Assembly (NCBI GenBank): GCA_021030915.1 | Contig: JAGEMR010000002.1 | Span: 310,001-374,000, forward strand | DNA: 64,000 nucleotides | Reading direction: 5' to 3' | Source of the DNA: Astrothelium macrocarpum | Taxonomy: Eukaryota; Ascomycota; Dothideomycetes; Trypetheliales; Trypetheliaceae | Shown here: positions 34,783 to 45,839 of the stretch, one piece after another | Position numbering within the stretch: position 1 is the stretch's first letter | Layout: each line of letters begins with the position of its first letter | Notes under the pieces: model-generated | What the model was told of the DNA's origin: nothing | Databases searched by the model: none | The model's input: only the letters and a program-made list of their open reading frames with translations | Program-made: the position numbers and the translations under genes

Positions 34783-35770
34783 CTAGAAGATGACATCCTC
34801 ATCGTTCTGTTCTCCGAGCACATCGTTCGTTCTCTGGCCTTCATTCTCCTTATCACTCTCCCTCCGCTTATTCTTAGAAGCTCGCTCTGCATCAGCAGCT
34901 GCGGCATCTCTTTCCTTCTTCCCCGACACTTTCTTCAGCCGGTAGAACTCTTCTCTATCCATCTCATCCAACTCCGCATTAATGTATTTGATCGTATTCT
35001 CCGTCCGCGGAATAATCACATGTTCACTATCACAACATTAGCTTTCCCAACAACACCCATACTTGCATATGCTAACATTGCATTCACCCTCCGGTTGACC
35101 ACCTTAATCACCTCATCCAGAATCACAAACGCTGTCTGCAGACTCGCCAGTTCCACCAGCGTCTCCACGGCCCTCGCATACGTCTCTCGACACCGCTGTA
35201 CCTGCTGTCCACCCTTTCCCAACCCCGTCAGTCCAAAATCATTGCTCCCTTCCTCCTGGAAGCTCTCGAACTGCGGCAGAAACACTCCCGACACATTTTC
35301 CTGTCGTGTTCGCACCCGGAATCGTGCACTCTTTACAGACTCGAGGATCTGGTAGGAAATGTCGGAGCCGGCGGCGTAGGTGACTTCGGCGAGCGCGAAG
35401 GATGCGATTTGCATCACGCGGCCCATTTTGCGTTTGGCTTCGTCGATGCGGCGGGTGATTTCTGGATGGATATGTGAGTCGTAGTGTTTCAGATACTACT
35501 GGAACTAGCTTGAGATTACCTCGAAAGCGCCTAGAAGCTAGTAGTTAGTGGTAGGATTATAAGATAGTTGGGGTTGAGAAAAGATGTACTTTGTTAATGC
35601 TTCGCTCTTCCTCTTCAGTAGATCGTGGCCGGTCTGAGCACCCTTGAGTTTGCTCTTCATTATCCCCAGCGACTGCCGCGTCGGGAAGACGGCTTCTCTT
35701 TGCTAGAGAGTGTCATTAGCATCTTATAGTAGCTTGTCTAACTACTATTCTTTGAACTTACGCCCGACAT
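34783..35770 (-). CDS. VMA8: V-type proton ATPase subunit D (Vma8)
   Basis: Central rotor-stalk subunit of the V1 sector. Five exons: 35770..35762, 35702..35590, 35530..35520, 35461..35077 and 35026..34783, giving 253 aa. The first exon encodes only MSG; exon 3 is 11 nt. Together they build QREAVFPTRQSLGIMKSKLK and then LTKRFREITRRIDEAKRKMG, both typical of the family. The last intron (50 nt) lies between NRRVNA and IEHVIIPRTENTI, the strongest family signature. Without that splice the frame stops after 20 unrelated codons. The C-terminus is a long charged helix. It is divergent from SYF1 and convergent with U2B''. Confidence 0.94.
35520..35530 (-). other. 11-nt micro-exon of VMA8
   Basis: On the minus strand these 11 bases complete Lys, encode Arg-Phe-Arg and begin Glu of the conserved KRFREITRR segment. 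The flanking introns (59 and 58 nt) have GTACAT...CTAG and GTAATC...CCAG ends. Confidence 0.82.
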
Positions 35771-36134
35771 TTTGATGAAAATATGATTAGACCGACGAAT
35801 GACAGTGTATAACTATTCTTGAGGCTCAACTCGCGGCTCAACTCATCATGCGGTCGTAAATGTGAGATATGGTGACAGTTGTTGCGAAAGCAGTGGCTCC
35901 GTTTGGACAAGTTCCACGGTTGGTGGTGGAGAGCTATGACGCACAGGCCACTCCGCCCAAACTCTCCACGCGAACTGCACCGTTTTTCTTCAAAAGCAAT
36001 GCGACACGCTCCATTTCACATCCGAATTACATTCATGCTTTTATCTTGCATAGCCCATACTTACGTCTCCTAACCGGCATGCCTTTACTCACTCTGTCGC
36101 TCTCCATGACGCGCCTGGAGAACGTTTATACCTC
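35771..36134. promoter_or_regulatory. divergent promoter region VMA8 / SYF1
   Basis: 364 bp between opposite start codons; likely shared promoter. No specific site is claimed. Confidence 0.5.
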
Positions 36135-38642
36135 ATGGCCGCGGTGACAGACTTCGTCATGCACGACAAACCTACCAGAATTGATACGCTACCAGACTTA
36201 CCTACCATCACCATGGGGACTCCGGCCTACATCACTCGGCCTGCGCGGCCTTCCAACCCTTCTCACTTGTTCTTGATCACTCAAGCTGATCTCTTGTACG
36301 AAAACGATATTGTGCGAAATCCCGCTTCAATAAAGCCTTGGATTGAATACTACAATTTCAAAAGATCTTCACACTCTTCGATTATCTCCCAAGCCTTCAT
36401 CCTCGAGCGTGCTGTCAAGGCCCTTCCACGCTCATACAAGCTCTGGAAGCTCTATCTCGAGCTTCGCACCTCACACTTAGTACCTGTTCCCGAAGATCCG
36501 CAAAATAAGCGGAACAAGAATCCTGCTCAATACGCAATGGAATTCCAAAGGGTAAATGCCCTATTCGAGCAGTCGCTCGTGCTGCTCAACAAGATGCCAC
36601 GCATTTGGGAAATGTTCCTCGCCTTTCTACTCCGCCAACCACTAGTCACCTATACTCGACGCACATTCGATCGAGCATTGCGTGCATTACCACTTACCCA
36701 ACATCACCGAATTTGGCCATTATACAGCAACTTTGCAATCTCGGCTGGCGGAAACACTACTTTCGTCGTATGGGCACGATATATGCAAGTGCGTCCAGAA
36801 AATGCCGAAGAGTACATTGAGCTTTTAGTAAAGCAAGGAAGATATACAGAGGCAGTGCAGGAGTACATCAAAATCTTAAACAACCCCCAATTCAAAAGCA
36901 AGGAGGCCAAGGGGCCATTCACATTATGGATGGAAATGCTAGATCTATGCATTGATCATGCAAAGAAGGTGGAGACGACGGAAGAATCCGGAATTGATGT
37001 CGAGAGTATCATTCGAAGTGGATTGGAACGATTCGGAGATCAGAGGGGTCTGCTATGGGTTGCCCTCGCAAGATACTGGATCAACAAAGGAGATTACGAA
37101 AAGGCACGAGATGTGTTTGAGGAGGGCATCAAAACCGTCATGACCGTGCGAGACTTTACCATGGTCTTTGATGCATATGCTGAAGCAGAGGAAGCTCTGA
37201 TGAGCTTGAAAATGGACGAAGCAGCCGGAAGGCAACAGAAAAACCTACTCGATGAGGCGTCAGATTTGGATTTGGATATCCGCATGGCGCGGTTCGAATT
37301 TCTCATGGATCGACGACCATTCTTGGTCAATGATGTACTATTACGACAAAATCCCAATAACGTTACCGAATGGGCGAAGAGGGTCGCTCTCTGGGGTGAC
37401 AACAAAGTCGAAGTGGACAACACCTACGCAACTGCTCTGGGTACAATTGATCCCAAAAAGGCAGTGGGCAAGCTCGACGAATTTTGGACCAATTATGCCA
37501 AATTCTATGAAGCAGCAGGGGATTTGACAAAGGCTCGTGAGATTTTTGACACGGCTGTCAAGGTTCGATTCAAGAACGTTGCCGATCTCGCAGAAACCTG
37601 GGTCCAATGGGCTGAGATGGAACTACGTGCAGAAAAATTTGATCGAGCTGTTGAGCTCATGGCTCGAGCTACAAAAGCACCAAAACGCAGCAAAGTCGAT
37701 TACTTTGATGAAGACCTACCACCACAGCAAAGGGTTCACAAGTCTTGGAAGCTATGGAGCTTCTACGTTGATCTTGTCGAATCGGGCTCGACCACGCAAG
37801 AAACCAGAAGAATTTACGAACGCATTTTCGAACTCCGAATTGCCACACCACAGACTGTTGTCAATTACGCCAACCTACTCGAAGAGAGAGGCTTCTACGA
37901 AGACTCCTTCAAAATCTACGAACGCGGTCTCGAGCTATTCAGCTATCCCGTCGCCTTTGAGCTCTGGAACCTCTACCTCATGAAAGCCGTCGATCGCCGT
38001 ATTGACATTGAGCGACTCCGCGACCTCTTCGAACAAGCCATTGACGGCTGCCCCCCCCTCTTCGCCAAACACCTATATCTCATGTATGCACATCTCGAGG
38101 AAGAGCGCGGCCTCGTCCGCAGCTCATTGCGCATCTACGATCGCGCCACTAACGCTGTCGCTGACGAAGATCGACTCGACATGTTCAAAACCTACATCAC
38201 CAAGTCAGCATCCAATTTTGGGCTGACGTCGACACGCAACATTTACGTGCGCGCGCTCGACATACTACCGGATAAAGAGGCCAAGGAGATGGGCCTGAAG
38301 TTTGCAGAGATGGAGCGGAGGTTGGGCGAGATTGATCGTGCGAGGACGATCTACGGACACACGAGCCAATTTGCCGATCCACGGATCGATCCGGGCTTCT
38401 GGCAGAAGTGGGAGTCGTTTGAGATTATGCATGGGAACGAGGATACATTCAAGGAGATGCTCATCATCAAGCGCAGCGTGCAGGCGCAGTACAACACCGA
38501 CATCAACTACATTGCTTCGGAAGCTCTGGCGCGCAGCCAGCAGAATCAACAGTCGTTCATTGCGGCTTCAACAGCGCCGGGGGGTGCCCCGAGTGCGGAA
38601 GCACCCATAAATCCAGATGCTATTGATCTAGGAGAGGATTGA
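36135..38642 (+). CDS. SYF1: Pre-mRNA-splicing factor SYF1 (HAT-repeat scaffold)
   Basis: A component of the Prp19-associated (NTC) complex that scaffolds the activated spliceosome. A single exon of 835 aa. The protein is an array of HAT (half-a-TPR) repeats along nearly the whole length, beginning with YENDIVRNPASIKPWIEYYN and including RRTFDRALRALPLTQHHRIW and RRIYERIFELRIATPQTVVN. The tail from about residue 800 is low complexity and acidic. The start at 36135 precedes the first repeat by about 55 residues; a second ATG (MGTPAYITRP) would remove 26. The stop lies about 40 bp from the first copy of the degenerate repeat patch. Confidence 0.95.
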   Translation: MAAVTDFVMHDKPTRIDTLPDLPTITMGTPAYITRPARPSNPSHLFLITQADLLYENDIVRNPASIKPWIEYYNFKRSSHSSIISQAFILERAVKALPRSYKLWKLYLELRTSHLVPVPEDPQNKRNKNPAQYAMEFQRVNALFEQSLVLLNKMPRIWEMFLAFLLRQPLVTYTRRTFDRALRALPLTQHHRIWPLYSNFAISAGGNTTFVVWARYMQVRPENAEEYIELLVKQGRYTEAVQEYIKILNNPQFKSKEAKGPFTLWMEMLDLCIDHAKKVETTEESGIDVESIIRSGLERFGDQRGLLWVALARYWINKGDYEKARDVFEEGIKTVMTVRDFTMVFDAYAEAEEALMSLKMDEAAGRQQKNLLDEASDLDLDIRMARFEFLMDRRPFLVNDVLLRQNPNNVTEWAKRVALWGDNKVEVDNTYATALGTIDPKKAVGKLDEFWTNYAKFYEAAGDLTKAREIFDTAVKVRFKNVADLAETWVQWAEMELRAEKFDRAVELMARATKAPKRSKVDYFDEDLPPQQRVHKSWKLWSFYVDLVESGSTTQETRRIYERIFELRIATPQTVVNYANLLEERGFYEDSFKIYERGLELFSYPVAFELWNLYLMKAVDRRIDIERLRDLFEQAIDGCPPLFAKHLYLMYAHLEEERGLVRSSLRIYDRATNAVADEDRLDMFKTYITKSASNFGLTSTRNIYVRALDILPDKEAKEMGLKFAEMERRLGEIDRARTIYGHTSQFADPRIDPGFWQKWESFEIMHGNEDTFKEMLIIKRSVQAQYNTDINYIASEALARSQQNQQSFIAASTAPGGAPSAEAPINPDAIDLGED

Positions 38643-39520
38643 GGGCAAGTTTTAATGGGCGTTTGGGTTTGGCGTATTGGGGGTTACCCCAGCATAGCGT
38701 GGCGCTTTGCGACTGTGTATGATATTATTACTAGTCTACGATAACTACAATACGAAAACAGTAAAAAGTTGATAATTGATTGAATGAGTGATGATTGTGT
38801 AAAAGTTATTCAAACAGCTAGGAGTAGGGTATCTTGCCTATGTCCCCTTTCTCTTGGATGAAGATGCTGATTAAGAGGGAGTCATTTGGGCATAGGGCAT
38901 ATCGGGAGGTGCCCCAACATAGCGTGGTGTTTTGTGGTTGTGTACGATATTTTACTCCGAACTTTATACAGTACAAGAACAGTGAAAGCTTAACGATAAT
39001 TAATTGGATGAAGATATTAATTAAAAGTGAATTAACTGGAAGTATGGTGTATTGGGGGGTACCCCATGGCCCGAGGTGCTTTCGTACCTGTGAATCCCGA
39101 TGTGATTGATTTGGATGAAGATACCGATAAGAGTAAGAAATCATTTGGGTGTATGGTGTATCAGTCAAGGAACGAGTGAATACCAGTTCCTGCTAGGAAA
39201 TCCGCCCTTACGACCCTTCCTCCATACTACCTCAAAGTCTCCTATATCAGGCGTGACAACTCACGCGCTCGAAACCCCAACAATCCCGTGTTGACTTTCT
39301 CGAACACAAGGGAGCTACTGGAGCCTGTTACCAAGTCGAAAATCGATGCTCCGGCGAGTTTTACGCCCCTTCACCTAACCATCTCGGCGACGAAGTAAGC
39401 GACACATGGGGGTAACCCTAACATAGCGTGGCGTTCCGTGATTGTGTAGAATATCCTTCCTAGGAGCTTGCTGCTAGACGACAATGGCTTAGGATTGGGG
39501 GGTACCGGGGTCTATTTGGT
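38643..39520. repeat. degenerate tandem repeats, ~150-bp unit
   Basis: A patch of diverged copies downstream of SYF1. Landmark ATAGCGTGG recurs at 38694, 38919 and 39423. TGGATGAAGAT recurs at 38855, 39005 and 39112. A GGGGGTACCCC-like palindrome recurs near 38680, 38904, 39053, 39408 and 39497. The clearest spacing is 150 bp. Copies differ mainly by C/T and G/A changes. No coding potential beyond accidental frames and no transposase is seen. Confidence 0.8.
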
Positions 39521-40958
39521 ACATATGAAATATAAATGAAAAGTTTCAAATCGAATGAAGATGTTCTGATAGTCCATGATTCGCGCGTAAGCAGCAGCGG
39601 AGTTTACAATTGAAAGTAGCCGTTCGTGTACTCGGGATACCCCCAACAAAGTCTCGAGCCACGAGGGATGTGATATTTTTGGATGAGAGATTCGTATGAG
39701 AGCCCTGGCGTTTACTACGGTTGGGGTTCTTCCCACCATGTATATCCGATATCGCGAAGTATGTCCGAAACCTTCAGGCTGGTAGAATCGGTTTACACTG
39801 TTTAGAGCTCGCTCGTAGAACCCTTCTGATTCCTTTGGTATCCCGTCAATCGATTTGGCGTGTGATCAACGGGCCGAACCATCCGCCAGTTTTTGACACA
39901 GTTCGTCGACAATTATCCGGACCTATATGGAGACCCTCTTTGCAATGTATGACAATTCCTACTATAACTCTTGAATACGACTTGAAAAAATCCAAAAAGG
40001 GTCAGAATTCGCAAAAATTGAAAATCAGCACTCGCATATTCTGGAGACCCTCATTACAGTTTCAAACCATAGGAAATACGATGTTTCATTTAAAGATGTT
40101 TCTGAGAAATGTAACATCTGTAATGGCTGAGGGTCTCCATGACAAGTGTCCCGCAAATTACCTACGTGCGTGATGATTCGTGACAATTTTTAGGCCAATG
40201 AGATACTTCCGCTGGTGTATGACACTCCCACCCTCTCGACCACTGGCTTTACTCGAGGTTGAATTAGACTCGAGAGATAAGGAAAGGAGGCGCGTAGCTG
40301 AAATCGGGGTCCAAGCGGACCGCTGCAGGAACGAGCAGCCCCCAAACCCATAGCATCACCGCCATTTTAGTCAAAAGAAATGTGAGATGTCTTTGATGAT
40401 ATCACTCATCCCATCTGCATCTCCATCATGCCATCGAGAGGCGAGAAAAGGCTCATGTCAAAATGCGGTGCGCGTTTTTCTAAACGAGTGTTTGACGACC
40501 CGCGGCCACTAGATTGGCTAACACCAAAGCAACCCCTGGCCGATGTTCATTGCCCAATCAACAACGCGCGACCCCTTTTCCTTTATCTCTATGAAACGAC
40601 TGGTATGAAGCGCCCATGTAGGTCTTAATTTTGATGGGCATCATTTCTAGCGCTCAGCGATTAGCGCTGCAGCCGTCTGCCATCCATTTCCCTAAGCCTA
40701 TCTTCCTCTCCGACTCTTGATCCTCTCCTTTCTCCTCTTCATCCTCGAAGCTTTGAACCGAGGGGTGGGCGTTTGTCCACATTCACTCTTTTATAGCATA
40801 CCAGAGCGTCGATGGTCCCTTGCATGGCACTGCAATAGTCACTCATTCTTCATTGACCGTCAATCTCGTTTTTTCCACGAGTCACTCTTTTTACATCAAC
40901 AATTTTTTTTTTCACTTCTTTCTTTACCCTCACGCCGAAATATACATACTTTAACAAC
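39521..40958. other. intergenic, Crh 5' region
   Basis: No gene is supported. A 12-base sequence (ATGGAGACCCTC) near 39932 has an inverted copy near 40130 and a partial direct copy near 40045. The last 100 bp before the Crh start is strongly CT-rich, typical of highly expressed fungal genes. Confidence 0.5.
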
Positions 40959-42193
40959 ATGTTCAACACGAAGAACCTTTTATCTCTCTCCCTCCTCTCC
41001 TTCCTCCCCACCGCTCTCGCCCAGACTTTCACTTCTTGCAATCCCCTTAACACCACCGGCTGCGCCACGGATCCCGCCCTCGGCACCACAGCCAACTTTA
41101 CTTTCAACTCGTCCACCCCAGCCGACTCCCAAGTCTGGAACGCCACTGCCGGCAACCTCCAATACACTCCCGACAAGCCCGGCGCTGAATTCATCATCGC
41201 CAACCAAGGCGACTCCCCCACCATTACCTCCGCCTTCTACTTCTTCTTCGGCCGGGTATCCGTGCTGCTGCGCGCTGCATCAGGTACAGGCATCGTGTCG
41301 TCCATTGTGCTGGAATCCGACGATCTCGACGAGATCGACTGGGAGTTCCTCGGCGGGAACCGCACGCACGCCGAGACCAACTTCTTCGGCAAGGGCAACA
41401 CCACCACATACAACCGCGCCATCTGGTACCCACTACCCGGTGGCGCCGCGCCTCAGGATGATTTCCACAACTACACGGTCACCTGGACGGCCGAGTCGTT
41501 GGATTGGTATATCGATGATCAGCATGTTAGGCAGGTGACGCCTCACGATGCCGTTACGTTGATGGGGAAGAACTATCCGCAGACGCCCATGACGCTGAAG
41601 TTGGGCATCTGGGCGGGAGGCGACCCAAAGGAAAATGCGCCGGGAGTGGTGCAGTGGGCGGGTGGAGTGACGGATTATACGCAGGGCCCGTTTACGATGT
41701 ATGTGCAGAGTACGGAGGTGGTGGATTACACGACAGGCGCGGCCCAGTATTCGTATGGAGACGAAACAGGATCATGGCAGAGCATCAAGGTGGTGAAGTA
41801 CGTCTTACTCTCTCTGCTGCAATCTGAATCACAATATGCTGACGGAAATTTCTTAGTGGCACATCCCCTATCACCGAACGCGTACTCAACCCACCCAAGA
41901 CCCTTACCCAACACTATTTTTCCCTCTCGCACGCAGCTAAAGTGGGCATTGCCATCGGCGCCATCGCCGTCGCGTCCTTGGCCGTGCTAGCGCTCGCCTT
42001 CTGCTGCATCGTCCAGCGCCGCAAGGGCGCCAAGGAAAAATGGTATGCTGACAAAGAGTGGGAGAAGAACCAGCGCGAGCAGGAGGAGTTCCGTGCCGAG
42101 GCAGAGGCGTTGGGGTATGGAAAAGGAGGTTGGGTTGGTGGGGAGAGGCAGATCAGAGGGGCGAGGGGGAGTAGGCGATTTTCGAGACTTTGA
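40959..42193 (+). CDS. Crh-type cell-wall transglycosylase (GH16)
   Basis: Links chitin to beta-glucan in the cell wall. Exons 40959..41797 and 41857..42193 (59-nt intron) give 391 aa. A signal peptide (about 1-21, ending TALA) precedes a short Cys-containing segment and the GH16 fold. The catalytic motif is DEIDWEF, with E125 as nucleophile, D127, and E129 as acid/base. It is followed by AETNFFGKGN and later GIWAGGDP. Instead of a GPI signal at the very end, the C-terminus has one membrane helix (VGIAIGAIAVASLAVLALAF) followed by about 50 charged residues, so it is a type I membrane form seen in some filamentous Crh proteins. Exon 2 reads straight through; a second possible intron was unnecessary. 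CT-rich promoter. Confidence 0.92.
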
Positions 42194-42499
42194 TGGTGGA
42201 AGAAAAGTGGTGGAGCCGTGAGAAGAGAAGAGGGTGAATGTGGGTAGGTGATAACGATGAAGTTTCGCTTCTTGCGTTGACGTGTCTGGCCGGTTCAGAG
42301 GATTTGACAGACGAGATTTTTTTTGCAGTTGGAGATGATTCGCATGACTTCGAGGTGATTCGTCTGGCACCTCCTAATGCAGCAATTTATTTCGACTCAG
42401 ATTTCCACATATACCAATCAAATGAATCATATGTTACAATTGCCTCTTTCTCCTTCCCGCTAGTTATCGCATTTAAATCACCACTCCATTCCCTTCTCT
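42194..42499. other. convergent 3' intergenic region Crh / URK1
   Basis: 306 bp between two stop codons; AT-richer than both genes. Nothing else is seen. Confidence 0.5.
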
Positions 42500-44194
42500 T
42501 CAGCACCCCAAATACTTCTCCTCCACCCACCTCGCCTCCTCCTCTTCCACCACCCTCCCCACCACAACACCCACATCCGGCCACACCGTCCCCAATCGCC
42601 TCAACCCCTGCCCACCCGCACCCCACGCCACAAACACAATCCGCCCCTCCTCCACCCCATGATCCACCAGCACCCGCACCGCCATCAACGCGGCCCCGCC
42701 CCGACTCATCTGCGCATCCAACAGCAGCACGCGCGCACACTGCGCCAGCCCCGCCGGCAACCCGCAGAAATGCAGCTCGGGCTCCCCCGTCCGCTCGCTC
42801 GTCTGGATCAGCATCCGGCCCGTCAGACAGTCCGGCAGCACGCGCTTCAGCCCGGTCTCGAGCACCGCGCCGCCGCGCAGGATCACGACTGCGGCGGTGG
42901 GACCTGCTGGGCGCACGCCGGCATACGGATGGCCCGATGCGGTGGTGATGGGTTTGAGGGCGTATGGGACGGATGCGGTGGCGTATTCGATGAGCAGCGT
43001 CGCGAGGCGGTCGAGGGTGAAGATGAAGGTTTCGCGTGGGGTGGTCGGGGTGAGGAGGACGGTGGTGAGGGCGCGGAGTTGACGGGTTGGCGGCAGGATG
43101 GTGGTGTTGGGGGATAAGGGGGCGGTGTTGGAGGCGAGGGTGAGGAGCTGTAGGGAAGCGGTGTGTAGGGTGGATTTGTGGGCAAGCGTTTTGAGGATGC
43201 GGTCATGGATGATGGAGATGGCGACTTTGTTTTCGATTCCCCGGGGAATGATGATGTCTACGGGGCGTTAGAATGGGAAATGTGGTGAGGAGACGGGAGA
43301 ATTGGAGAAAGTCATGAGTTGTTCAGATAGGAGCGAAAGATGATTTGATGTTCGTCAATGATGTTCGGTTGAACTATGCTTGTAATTTGTATCATCATGG
43401 AAGCTGAGTTTGCTTTGGTAAACAAGAGAAAATAATGTCAACGCACCTGCAATTTCTCGCTGTGGTTCCACATACTTGTGAAAGTTAGGTTTTACAAAAG
43501 CGAACCACTGCTTGATACATCCCTCGATATCCCTTCCTCGATGTTGGACGTCGCGAAGTACTATTCTCCACTTCAGTTAGGAAATTGGATGCGGACTAAT
43601 CAATCATACGTCGTCGCGAAAGACAAAGATCCGCATCAGCATCAGCAAAGATTTTGAGGTCCAGCATGTCCAGCACACGTTGGTCATGTAATGCAAAAAT
43701 ACCTTCTAATATTAATACATGGGGAGAATAAATAGTGGTCGTTTTTTCAAGCCGTGAATGCTTTTCAAAAGAATAGACTGGGATATCTGCCTTTTTCCTT
43801 CCCCAATTGTGAGTTTTACCAAGGTTGGAAATCAGAACTTTGGATCTTACCCTGTTTTGATATCCCTCAGCTTGTCAACAAGAATATCAAAATCGATGGC
43901 ATCTGGTGAATCGAAATCGTGCTCATTGCGAAAAGCTCTCTCTGATTCCTCTGGTGTCAATGTTTTGTAAAATGAATCCTACTGACTATAAGATGAGCGT
44001 TAAGAAGAAGACAAGAGCCATACCATGGAAAGAATGACGACCCATGGTCGGTTGAGTGATTCTACAATGGCCAAAGCCAATGAGGTTTTCCCAGACCCTG
44101 AGCTTCCAGCAATGCCAATGATACTGGTATTGGCCCACGGTGGGTGGTAATGACCACGGTGTGCCGTGTTCCCATCTATGATTCCGTTGACCAT
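42500..44194 (-). CDS. URK1: Uridine kinase (URK1) with UPRT-like C-terminal domain
   Basis: Pyrimidine salvage enzyme phosphorylating uridine and cytidine. Five exons: 44194..44024, 43978..43851, 43797..43610, 43560..43447 and 43257..42500, giving 452 aa. The P-loop GSSGSGKTS starts at residue 30. The lid and substrate segments follow: SMDSFYK, DFDSPDAIDFD, PVYSFEKHSR, LILEGIFAL, and RDVQHRGRDIEGCIKQWFAFVKPNF. After a 189-nt intron comes ADIIIPRG, then a uracil-phosphoribosyltransferase-like domain (about 215-452) whose PRPP loop reads LLLDAQMSRGGAALMAVRVL. This region is very GC-rich with C-ending codons, unlike the N-terminal exons. The UPRT-like part of eukaryotic Urk1 is often catalytically impaired. 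Divergent from GID8. Confidence 0.92.
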
Positions 44195-44556
44195 GACTTG
44201 AAAATCAATTCAGCCATAGGCCTAGCAGGATTGTTAAGTGAATGATGACTCCATGTTATCACTTGAAGCACACAGTGTGGTAATTGAATGGCTGTGGAGA
44301 GAAAGTAAAAACAGGTACCTGAACGACAGGGGTGTGAAGTCATGAATCACGTGCGAGCCTCGATGATCCAGAAATTCCGCTTCTCTCAACGTCAACTTTT
44401 CAATCTCAACCATCTCGGCCGCACCAAGTGTGGATCCACTTGTGATCAGCCCAAAAGTGTGATTGCTCAAACTGCGGGTCACTAATAAGCTGCCCCTAAA
44501 ATGCTGAAACTTCATCCAACATGGTATGATTTCACTTCATATTTCTACTATTCATC
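44195..44556. promoter_or_regulatory. divergent promoter region URK1 / GID8
   Basis: 362 bp between opposite start codons, probably a shared promoter. Confidence 0.5.
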
Positions 44557-45839
44557 ATGCCTCGACCACGACGTCCTCAACAGCCAATAACCATCAATGT
44601 ACAGACATCTGCTACTACTCTCGCCGCGGTCAAGAATCTGCTGTCTCACCCCTTTGAGAAAAAGGTCGAAGATGTCAAGGCATCCAAATCGTAAGTACGC
44701 CCTTGACGAGTATTCCCCTCTTACAAGTGTGTCATGGGCCCTTTCTGCATGATGTATTTCCTATCAAGTTGGGAATCTCTCCGAAATCCCATGTGGAGAT
44801 TTAAAAAAAGACTTGTGTATCTGATAATTTCTTAATCGTCACCCTCAAAGTAGATCACAATCAAGTTCGGAAGACGACATGCTGAAGTTAGTATGTGACA
44901 CCGACAGCGACATCAACTCAGTCATTATGGACTACCTCATAAATGAAGGCTACCCTTCAGCTGCGAAGAAATTTGCAGTCGAGGCAAATATAGCTCCAGT
45001 CGGAGACACAGAGTCGATCCAGGAACGAGTGGAAATTCGGAATGCAATACATTCCGGCGACATCCAAATGGCAATTGAGAAGATCAATGACCTAAATCCA
45101 CAGGTGAGCAAATAACTTTTAGTAACGAGCCTGTTCTCCTTGACCCTCCACATGATTATACCCGAGTTCATGCACCACTCATATCCACCCACGGGTGTTG
45201 ATGAGAAATAACTCCTACTTCAGTCCTCAGTATGACCCAGTCCCAAAACCGCAATTGAATAAGCTCTGAGAAGTATTCTCAATCAAATTGCGTACTAAAC
45301 TCCTCGACACCCAGATCCTCGATACCGACACCGCCCTCCACTTCTCCCTCCTCCGGCTCCAACTCATCGAGCTTATCCGCAACTGTATCCACCCAACCAC
45401 TACAAACCCAAACCCGGACATCACTCCCGCTCTCACCTTCGCCTCCACGCAACTCGCACCCCGTGCCCCTACTTCTCCTGCTTTCCTCAATGATCTCGAG
45501 CAAACCATGGCTCTCCTCATCTTCCCGCCCGATAATCTCTCACCAACCCTTGCTCCTTTACTCGATACCCAGCTGCGGCGCGATGTGGCAGCACGAGTCA
45601 ATGAAGCCATTCTCGCAAGCCAAGGTCTACGCATGATGGCAAGGCTCAGAGATCTGGTCAGGGTGAGAGCTTGGGCAGAGACGAAGGTGAGGGAAGGGAG
45701 TGGTGGGGGCCCCGGGCCGCCAAGGCTGCCGGAAAAGTTGGAGTTGGGGTTGGAAGGGGAGGACAGAAAGGATGAAGCTGGTGGGGCCAGAGAGGGAAAC
45801 GGAGAAAGAGGAAGAGAACCAGAGGCGATGGTGACTTGA
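44557..45839 (+). CDS. GID8: GID complex subunit 8 (LisH-CTLH-CRA)
   Basis: Scaffold subunit of the GID/CTLH E3 ubiquitin ligase, which degrades gluconeogenic enzymes in yeast. Three exons, 44557..44690, 44854..45103 and 45315..45839, give 302 aa. The LisH motif is INSVIMDYLINEGYPSAAKKF (about 63-83). The CTLH segment is RVEIRNAIHSGDIQMAIEKI (about 97-116). The second intron (211 nt) falls exactly between NDLNPQ and ILDTDTALHFSLLRLQLIEL, the usual family junction. The CRA region follows with LLIFPPDNLSPTLAPLLDTQ. The C-terminal 50 residues are Gly/Glu-rich and probably disordered. The N-terminal basic Pro-rich segment is longer than in yeast. Confidence 0.93.

Noticed and set aside
41881..41938. 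Second intron in the Crh gene (GTACTC...CGCAG)
   Set aside because: Removing it breaks the frame into the membrane helix, while reading through keeps it.
42238..43117. Long Pro/Ser/Arg-rich + strand frames
   Set aside because: Antisense shadow of the GC-rich URK1 C-terminal exon, caused by C-ending codons.
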